Assembly: GCA_009760855.2 (NCBI GenBank)
Contig: WPIO01000129.1
Location: 62,001-126,000 of the forward strand
Reading direction: 5' to 3'
DNA: 64,000 nucleotides
DNA from: Cristatella mucedo
Taxonomy: Eukaryota; Bryozoa; Phylactolaemata; Cristatellidae
The position numbers and the translations under genes were made by a program. The notes below the pieces were generated by a model that saw only the letters and a list, made by a program, of their open reading frames with translations, did no database searches and was not told where the DNA came from. Positions 56,518-64,000 of this stretch are shown here, in pieces (the stretch's first letter is position 1; every line of letters begins with the position of its first letter).

Positions 56518-56640
56518 TTGTGTGAGAGTGTGTGTGTGTGTGAGCGTGTGTGAGCGTGTGCGTGCATGTGTGTGTGTTCGTATGTGCGAGGGTCGTGGCA
56601 TTGCTGAGCATCCCAACCGGTGCTTTTACAGAACTACATA
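55830..56640 (-). pseudogene. Candidate R2-like (RLE-class) retrotransposon C terminus
   Basis: The minus frame 56140-56616 has, after a translated microsatellite, a Cys-rich block CCCLCCMEAETFC ending in ATTHN, then LKPDAVINKNTDIM and MVFIDVTVPFDGS. Restriction-like-endonuclease retrotransposons (R2, NeSL, Hero and relatives) end with a CCHC knuckle followed by an endonuclease with a (K/R)PD...D.T motif in this order and spacing. A downstream minus frame at 55830-56024 is probably the remaining C terminus after a break. A (TG)n/(TA)n/(CA)n microsatellite lies upstream of the knuckle at 56475-56580. The region is G+C-richer than its surroundings. Confidence 0.45.
56475..56580. repeat. Compound microsatellite (CA)n(TA)n(TG)n
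   Basis: (AC)n, then (TA)n, then TG-rich repeats over about 105 bp. It creates artefactual open frames on both strands. Confidence 0.95.
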
Positions 56641-56814
56641 CTGCAACTGCTGGTTACCAGGTTTTTTTTCCAGCTGCAGGCCAATCCTCATGAAGTCGGT
56701 CACTTCCGAAACCAAATTCGTCTTGTTCTGGCATAAGCAGGATACTTCCTTCAAGTGGATTGGAATAAGTGAGCTCATATTTTCTCTGCCTGATATTCCG
56801 GCTGCTCGGACTTT

Positions 56815-56840
56815 CTACACTCTTTCTCTCCCCCTTCCCC

Positions 56841-56880
<40 letters not shown>

Positions 56881-56960
56881 CCTCTCTCTCTCTCTCTCTC
56901 TCTCACTCTTCCTTCCTCACCCACTCTCTGTCTGTCTGTCTGTCTGCTTGCCTGCCTGCC

Positions 56961-57002
<42 letters not shown>

Positions 57003-57030
57003 CCCCTTCCTCACCACTCTCTCTCTCCTC
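56815..57030. repeat. Compound microsatellite (TC)n and (TCTG)n
   Basis: CT/TC runs (56840-56915), then TCTG/TGCC tetramers (56930-56990), then TC runs again to about 57030. It is followed at once by a LINE-A fragment. Confidence 0.95.
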
Positions 57031-57054
57031 TAGAAATCTGCCCCTCAGTCAAGT

Positions 57055-57500
57055 CGGATAGTTTCAGCTACATAACATCGCTAAAATTCGTGTTTGTTTA
57101 GTCGGGGTGATTTCATCTACATTGACCCATGATATTTGTTTGACATACCGTTTTGCCATCTGTGCCTCACTGCTTGCTGGTCTACCGATTTGTGCCGTCA
57201 GACGAGTGCAGCTGGTGCACAACTTGGCAGCTAAGCTTGATTGTCGTGAGCTTAACGGTTGCGGCATCTCACTACTTCTCGCAGACCTGCAATTATCTCA
57301 CAGTCAAGCAACGCGTCGACTTCAGGGTTTTGTCAATCACTTTTAGGTCCCTTCCTTCTTTGGCACGTGTCAATTTATCAGATGTACTCTCTCACCTGGT
57401 TAAGGATCTTACGAACAGCTTTTTGGAATCTTAATGCTTACCTATACCTCGTACGAACCTCAAATCCTTGGATACCTTGCCTTAAGTTCGTATGCTCCAG
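57055..57500 (+). mobile_element. LINE-A fragment without tail
   Basis: Starts at the TTTCAGCTACATAACATCGC block (RT connection region). It passes the FAICASLLAGLPICAVRRVQLV and KLDCRELN equivalents (57130-57260) and ends near TTCGTATGCTCC at 57500, before the 3' UTR. Frames are broken. Confidence 0.7.
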
Positions 57501-58129
57501 AGTCGTCATAATGAACTTTAAAACCATCTGGAACATGGAAAGAATGATTTAAGCACGTGAAATTGAAATAAAATGAGAAACAATCTTAGAAAAGAAGACA
57601 TCGTGTTAGAGGGGGCGATATATTAGCACCGCCTGAGGCAACTTACTTACACATATTTATCGGGACTCACACATTCAACTAACTGATTTGAGGGTATTTC
57701 AAACTACCTAACACATAGGTAGGGACTTCTGACAATGGTGAGGGCCTGCAAATCATGATTGACCAAGAGGTGTGGGAAAAGATTTACGAACCCCAAACAT
57801 CTTGTAATAAAAATCCTAAAGGTAAACTTTATTTTACAAATTCGGAAGTTCGATTTTGAAGAACTTTTTTCGTTAAAGAGCCACTTAAACTACATACGAT
57901 CGATCCTGCTTCAACTGCCGCCCGTTTCCTAAGGAGCATAAAGCAAATTATGGCAATAATTCCTTTAAATTTTTAATATTCTAGTTTTTTTTCTGACCAC
58001 CTCAGTCTTTCCATTTTTAACTTTTTCCTCCCTGATTGTAATATTTGACGTGATGTATCACCATCTGCAAGTCAATATAGCCAAAGCACTGTGTCGGTGG
58101 TACGCCGGGGAATTTTACATGGGCCACTA
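57501..58129. other. No recognisable gene
   Basis: No element recognised. Confidence 0.4.
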
Positions 58130-58650
58130 GCAGCTTAGTGGCTTTCGGTACAGATTTGGTCACCAATTGACTTCATCTCATGCCACAAAGAATAAGTAAA
58201 AACAATAGCCGAGTCAGGAGATCAGTTGAGGTAGGGAGTAACATGGAAGTAGCAGCTCAGGTACTCTTTCGAGGATTTGCCATTGTCAACAGCAGGAGAT
58301 TATTTGTCAATACCTGAGAGTCATGGAAGTGAATTCGGCATTATGCGGCCAGCAGCACAAAAGCATTTGTGTCCAACGGTCTTTACGATGAATTACAACA
58401 GATAGTGTGTTTTCCATACAAGTCCCAAAAAATGACACTGGTGTAGCACTTCACCTAGATATTAAGGAGCCAAGATATGTTGGGCCTTCGGGGTAAGTGT
58501 AAAATAATTTCCCTGTTACCACTGATCAATCGGAATCCACCCTGGCTTTATTTTTAGCAAAGGAGAGGCATGGCAAAACATCAGGGACTTGCAAACTTGT
58601 CTCGCAGCCGTATTCGTAGTCAGTTGCAATGGACTAGTGACATTGTAAGG
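58130..58650 (-). mobile_element. LINE-B copy, reverse orientation
   Basis: The minus strand holds, from 58650 leftward, a NVTSPLQLTTNTAARQVCKS stretch (start of the conserved C-terminal domain), HASPLLK, then a gap. The TGAGATGAAGTC-type region and GGCTTTCGGTACAG block of the 3' part lie near 58140-58180. Confidence 0.65.
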
Positions 58651-59119
58651 TGGCATTGCCAAAATTGGTAACAATGACAATGATCTCGTTTGAATTTTTA
58701 AGCTGTTTGAGTTTCCTTTTTCTGGAGGCTCCAATCTTTAAAATATTTACACTGTCTCTATGTAAGGTACGCTTAATGCAATATATCTTCGTAAGTAACA
58801 CCAAAAATCCACAAAGACTATCTGGGCGCTAGGCAATAACCTATTACTGAATTTCAGTTACTCAAGAGTTCAATGAATTTTCATTAGTCCTGCTTCTCCA
58901 GAAAAAGCTGACAGAAAGCACCATCTTGAAAAAAACGCCCCTTTGAACAATGCAAGCTGAAATCTTCAGGCTCTCACCTAGTTCAATTGAAAATATGTTT
59001 GTATTACTCATAAATTGAACTAAATGTCACTTGTTTTTTAAAATAAAGCAATATAACCTAATGTACCTCCGTCTGTGACTCTACAAAGCAGCAATGTCAA
59101 TGCGGATGTTACACCGAAA
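58651..59119. other. No recognisable gene
   Basis: No element recognised between two LINE-B copies. Confidence 0.35.
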
Positions 59120-59890
59120 AGTTTTGTTAAGCTCAACCCCAGCGTAAGTAGCTTTCGGTATGCGTTTGGTAGGCATTTGAAACTGACTTCATCTCTTGCG
59201 AAAATGGAAAAGGAGAAACATTGCCGAGTCAGGAGAGCGATCGAGGTAGTAATTAATATGGAAGTGTCAGCTCAGGATGGCTCAAAAGGATATAGCTAGG
59301 CTGGTAGCAGGAGAGAATTTTTCATTGCATAAGAATCGTAGAAGTGAGTTGCACAGTTTAAGACTGCAGTGCAAAAGCTCTTACACGAATATAACACTAA
59401 TTTACTGTTCATATATGAACTATATGAACTGAGAGCTAGAGATGCTGAAGCTGCAGTTCAAATAGGTGCCGAGGAGCTAAGCAATTTTGAGGCTTAATGG
59501 TAAGCTTAAAAACTTTGCTCTGTATTTATTGATCAACCGGCAACCATGCTAGCTCTCTAAATGGTGGAGACACTCTGGGATTTGTGAAATAGCCTGAAAG
59601 CCACATTTATTGCCAGCAGCAGTGGCTTAATAGTATTTTTCAAAGCCTAGCCAAAAGGTAATTACCGTAATGTAGCCCATATTGAAACGAGGAGCTAGTT
59701 AAGTCTTTTGCAAGCCATCGTGAACGATAGTTACTAATCCTTGATAGGGATCGGACATGATCGCTTGCTATGGAAGCAGTTTTCTTAATGAAGCTTTTAA
59801 AATTTAGGCAGCTCTCGAAGAAGCTACCAAAAATACGATCGCACGGTGAAGGTAACACAACAGCAGCACCTATTAACCGAGCAATGTGTT
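59120..59890 (-). mobile_element. LINE-B copy, reverse orientation
   Basis: The minus frame 59640-59858 reads FESCLNFKSFIKKTASIAS, then HVRSLSRISNYRSRWLAKD, matching the upstream part of the copy at 61985. Further left, 59130-59380 is the C-terminal part (GCTTTCGGTATGCGTTTGGT). The middle is partly lost. It may extend to about 60190. Confidence 0.7.
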
Positions 59891-60234
59891 CTGGTCCAGT
59901 TTAAAGCGTATGGCGCCCTATGAGCAGCAATTCAAAGTTATCGTCGTTTCGCTCAGGAAATGAGCCAACATCCGTAATCGAATATGGATCTAGCAAGTAT
60001 TGTACTTACTAGTCACTTAAGCGTATTCTGAAGGTTTAAATTACAATTACAGCTGGGTGTCGTTGGTGCAAAAGTGATATCCTGCCTAACGGGTCCGAAT
60101 CACTTTTCAAGGTTGGGTGTCAATGGAGAATAGCAATGGACTGACTGACCCTTCAGGTAATCTACAAATGACCGATTTGGTGGATGATACCTGAATATGA
60201 CTTCAGGAGGATTTATATCAATAGGAATAAAAAC

Positions 60235-60236
<2 letters not shown>

Positions 60237-60307
<71 letters not shown>

Positions 60308-60309
60308 TA
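60237..60309. repeat. Compound microsatellite (TA)n(TG)n
   Basis: About 45 bp of TA repeat followed by about 27 bp of TG repeat. Confidence 0.98.
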
Positions 60310-61984
60310 TAACAATAGGAAAGGTTCAATTTAAACATAGCCAGTGCCATGTCTGAAAGTCTACAAGTCAGATCGTTAATCTCAATCGTTGAAGCTGGAC
60401 GTCTTGATTGTGGTGTCGAAGGAAGCTGCTAGACATAGCAGGGGTATCGCACATTCCTGTCATCATGCTGTATGTCATTAGTTAACAATTACGGCATAGA
60501 GCAGTTTCAGCAGAGCCCAAACACTTCATCCCCAATTCAAATTTTTATGAAATTTTGTTTTCGTTGATGTGTGCTACCAGCTCCTGGGCAAAAGTGTTCT
60601 AGTATTACATAGGCCTAGAGTTAAAAGTTATGCACTGGATCATTCCAAATTCCTTTTTGTCATCCTGTCGTCGCTCAGAAAGCTGTATGCCGTCATTCCG
60701 TGACTGTCTTAGAGGAACTGATTTACCGGCAGTTATTTTCAGCCTGTAAACTAACTCAAATATTGCGCATGGACATTGTTTACCATTTCGAAAAACAGAG
60801 ACTTGCGAAGATGCATGAGGCGGCAGAGACAGAGAGAACAGAATGAATAACTGGAAACAGCCGGGAGCTCCTCTTCTAGCTGAGGTCTTTCATACCAAAT
60901 AGTTTGCCATCCCCACGGGTAAGCATGCCAACATCTTTATAAAGTCAAATGACTGCACACATTACGATTGTGGGCTTTATTCCCGTAACATAATGCATCT
61001 AAGTGGCTTAATAAGTCATTTTAAGTTACCATTCAAAGCGTCGTCTCTCACATGCATCATGCTGTGAGCTCATACATGTTTTTATCATATCTCCAATCAG
61101 ACTCTTGTGATAAATACTACATGAACCAAGCGACAGGTTCTGCTTTGATAGATAGTATCCAGCAATTGTCAGTTTTGGAAGATCTGACTACATTCGAATC
61201 TATCTGTTTTTACAGCAAGTTTTGCACGTAAGTGTCATAAGTCTTCTTTAAAATTCCAAACTTGAAGCACAGTAATTTAGAAATCCAACACAATGGCATC
61301 TTTATTCATTCGTCTGTTGTATACTACATCTGATTTAACTTTCCAGATGATCTCATTCACTCAACATTCAGATAAACTTTTTTGTGAGCAATCCTCCTAA
61401 CAAGCATACGGTTACTTGAACCGCTTAATACAATTTCAGATTCCTTACTTGCAGACATTACAGATGAATACAATTTAGCATCCACGGTAATTCGACGTAA
61501 ACCCGAAAAAACTCTCTACACTAAACACCACCTCATCAATGACACGTGGGTGCAATCAAGCAGCTTGGACCAGACTGTAAGAGCCTGAAACTCGTGAATA
61601 ACTCCTTGATTATCTTGCTCTGGCCTTAGATTTCAATTGAAAAACCGCAATTCACATGCCAGATGACGAGCTCTTAGGGCTAATGGTTGTTGAGCTTGAT
61701 TTAATCCTTTCAAATATGTCAGTGACTGGGCCTACAGAGTTGTAACTTCAGAGGTTGAGTATAAGAAATTACTGAGTTTGAGTTCTTTCCGAGTTAATTA
61801 AATTCAAAAGGTACCCTACAACTCTATTATAAGCAGAGCCTATCGTCATTTCAAGTAAATTACCCTTTCACATAACAAAGAATTACAAAACTGTGTGGAT
61901 CGTAAGTAATGGCTTCTGTAACCTAACTCTAGTAAGCGTCACACACACGCGAGTTTGCATTTTGTTGGCTGTGCTTTAACAGCC
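60310..61984. other. No recognisable gene
   Basis: No gene or element recognised. Confidence 0.45.
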
Positions 61985-62750
61985 CGTCAACGATCAACTA
62001 CGAATACCATCCGATCCCTATCCAAGATTAGGAGGTGTCTCCCGCAGTGGCTTTTAAAAAAAAATAACTAGCTCTTTCGTTCTGTCTCGGCTTGATTATT
62101 GCAATTTCCTTTTGGCGGACTGCAAAAGAAAGCTATTATACCCCTACAGAGGACTATGAATATGGCTGCAAGGCTGATCTTAAAATCCCAGCAGTTTGAG
62201 CACGTGTCTCCTTTGCTGAAAGAGCTAGGTTGGTCTCTGGTTGTGCGAAGGATACAGAACAAAGTTCATACGCTGACCCACAAGGCCCGCCACTGCTTGG
62301 CTCCTTCGTACCTAGCTGAACTGCTGCATCAGTTTCAGCCTGTTCTTGCCCTCAGGTCCAGTGTGGACAATACATTAGCTGTCCTATTCCTCAGCTTAAA
62401 GACAGTTGGCTACAGAAGCTTTACCTCTGCAGGTCCTAGACTGTGGAACTCTCTTCCACAATTCTTATGCAACTACAACTACTCTCCTACTGCCGAATAT
62501 GGCACATCTTTTTCAGCAGTCCTGAGCTGCTACTTCTATGCTCTTCACTACCTCAACTGCTCTCCTGACTCTGCTATGCTTCCCACTTTCTCTTTGTTGC
62601 GTGAGACGAAGTCTCTTGGCTACCGAATGCGTACCGAAAGCCGCGTAGGCTGTGAGTGCCTTATACAAAACTTTCCTGCGTAACGCCCACATGGTTTTTA
62701 TGACTTTGTGAAGTTACAGACGGAGATACTTTACATTACCGTCCGAGACA
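61985..62750 (+). mobile_element. LINE-B copy with best-preserved ORF end
   Basis: Reference copy for LINE-B. Just upstream of the open frame the plus strand encodes a LSKIRRCLPQWLL-type segment and a RLDYCNFLLAD stretch. The frame 62099-62683 follows. The 3' UTR has TTTGTGAAGTTACAG near 62705. No hairpin-type L2 tail or poly-A was found, so this family has a different 3' end from LINE-A, or the tail is missing here. Confidence 0.8.
62099..62683 (+). pseudogene. LINE-B reverse transcriptase C-terminal region
   Basis: A 194-codon open frame. It carries MNMAARLILKSQQFEHVSPL, LKELGWSLVVRRIQ, LAPSYLAELLHQFQP, SFTSAGPRLWNSLPQF and finally ETKSLGYRMRTESRVGCEC. The order (NxAAR, SPLL..LGW, LAP.YL.ELL, WNSLP) is the typical end of L2/CR1/Rex-like RT ORFs. 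It has no catalytic RT motifs because the 5' part is absent. The longest LINE frame in the window. Confidence 0.8.
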
Positions 62751-62814
62751 TACGCTAAAAAGCAGTAATGAGTCTTAGCCAGCTTTTAACTTGAGCACTT
62801 GCCACTAAGTCTTC

Positions 62815-64000
62815 CTTCTACCATTCCTTTAAAAAAACACTGGAACGGGTTGTCGCCGACAAGCTGAACTCATATATTGAAACTTGAAACCTTGCTAGTA
62901 AGGTCCAGTCTGGCTTTACGGATAATCACTCTGCAGAATCAGAATTGCTTAAGGTGTACAACGACCGTTAAGGAATGCAGAAATGGTTAGAGTAACTCTA
63001 ATTGTTTTGCTCGATCTTTCGCCAGACTTTGATACTATCGATTACCAAGTTCTTCCAGATCGCCTCTCATCTCACCTGGGAATCACTGGCACTGGTCTGC
63101 AACGGTTCAGGTCCTATCTCTGTGGGAGAATCTAGAGCATTAATGCGGATGGACAAAGATCATCCGAGGTACCTCCGAAATATGGGAGACATCAGGGCTA
63201 CGTGCTAGGTCCGGTTAATTTCAAGGTTTACATTCTCGTTTTGGCGATGTTATTGCCTAGAAAAATCTAGGCTTTCACTTCTATGGTGATAACATTAAGT
63301 TGCACCTTTGCTTTGAGCCCTCCTAGCCCTCAGACACTTCCAATTCTCTCAATTCCCTTGCACATGTATTGATGACATCCGTGCATGCATGGCAGCAAAG
63401 TTTCTCAAATTAAGTGTTGGTTAACCTAACTTAATAGTTGTGGGCAGACCCGGTGTGATTCAGAAATAGGTAAGGCTGAAGCTCAAAATTGGATCTGCCA
63501 GCATATCTCCTGGTGACATAGTTCGAAATCTTGATGGCCTATTCCAAAGTGACCTTTCATTACACGACTGCATCAGCTGTACAATTAGTTTTGCCTACTT
63601 TCAGACATAACAAAGGATCGACTTTAAGGTTCTTTCGCTCATTTTTCAATCACTTTATTCTTTGGCTTCATTCTATTTCTCAGATCTACTCCCAAGCCAG
63701 GCAAAGCTTCGTACAACGTGCTTTTCGGAATCCAACTGTTTACCAACACCTCGTACAAGCCCCAAATCCTCTGTAGACCGTGCATTTAGTTCTTAAGCTC
63801 TAAAAGCCTGGAACTCACTCCAGAATTGTGTCACAACACCCAATGACTTGACCACGTTTACAAAGAACTTGAAAACAGACATTTTTAGGACTTCATTCAG
63901 TGTGTCCCTGCGATTCGTCCTTAACGGCTTATGCATGCTGACACTGTGCATACTGCCACTAACCAAACTTGAGTGCTGTCACTCTTAACGATGTTCAGGT
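62815..64000 (+). mobile_element. LINE-A copy running off the window
   Basis: Starts in the RT finger region (KKTLERVVADKLNSYIE at about 62830), then LIVLLDLSPDFDTIDYQVL (62998-63050) with the first RT catalytic Asp region, LGITGTGLQRFRSYLCGRI, a degraded GVPQGS equivalent (63185-63215), and FTSMVIT where YxDD is expected. It continues through the post-RT region (63600-63830) into the 3' UTR. The longest LINE-A copy, but the most broken RT core. The tail lies beyond position 64000. Confidence 0.8.

Noticed and set aside
56342-57101. Long plus-strand frames (up to 239 codons) over 56.3-57.1 kb
   Set aside because: They are carried by (CA)n, (TA)n, (TC)n and (TCTG)n microsatellites and have no domain content.
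1-64000. CRISPR arrays, operons, rRNA genes or bacterial features
   Set aside because: No spaced identical repeats, no tightly packed same-strand intact genes and no rRNA-like sequence; the window is animal transposon-rich DNA.

Overview
This window is repeat-dense nuclear DNA from a metazoan, most likely a marine invertebrate. The reasoning is that there is no operon structure and no long intact gene; almost everything recognisable is a eukaryotic transposable element or its debris: L2/CR1-like non-LTR retrotransposons, tRNA-derived SINEs, hAT DNA transposons, a solo LTR and a Maverick/Polinton. I cannot name the species. I recognise no host protein-coding gene, rRNA or functional tRNA.

Layout. 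1-16 kb: largely unannotatable sequence holding a hAT-type MITE (about 1.5 kb), a SINE family with an L2-like tail (about 5.2 and 12.5 kb), a tRNA-like SINE with two adjacent perfect palindromes (about 6.3 kb), and 3' fragments of two LINE families, here called LINE-A and LINE-B. About 16.1-31.5 kb: a strikingly A+T-rich island that is a decayed Maverick/Polinton. It carries a protein-primed family-B DNA polymerase, several unidentified (partly hydrophobic) ORFs, a candidate phospholipase-A2-like capsid gene, a zinc-ribbon/adenain-type cysteine protease on the minus strand, an FtsK/HerA-type packaging ATPase and a penton-like minor capsid gene. All are broken by stops and frameshifts. A 2.66-kb hAT transposon (hAT-1) sits inside the ATPase gene, just after the Walker A segment, with an imperfect 8-bp target duplication. 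A LINE-B fragment sits inside the penton-like gene.

31.5-46 kb: clustered LINE-A copies in both orientations, a GAGACGGA minisatellite, a 1.34-kb LINE-A copy framed by a perfect 16-bp target-site duplication (the youngest-looking insertion here), and two more copies of the same hAT family (hAT-2 near full length, hAT-3 truncated). 45.96-47.41 kb: a G+C-richer solo LTR on the minus strand (TGT...ACA, 4-bp GTAA duplication, TATA-like box, AATAAA signal) with internal 122-bp tandem repeats. 47.4-64 kb: further LINE-A and LINE-B fragments, a candidate R2-like (restriction-like-endonuclease) retrotransposon C terminus interrupted by microsatellites, simple repeats, and long stretches without recognisable content.

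The elements relate to each other: the SINE family carries the same 3' hairpin as LINE-A, which suggests it uses LINE-A machinery. The hAT and LINE-B insertions date after the Polinton. The Polinton genes fit replication (polymerase), capsid maturation (protease), genome packaging (ATPase) and capsid (penton-like, PLA2-like), so the ancestral element was probably virion-forming. No integrase or major capsid gene could be confirmed.
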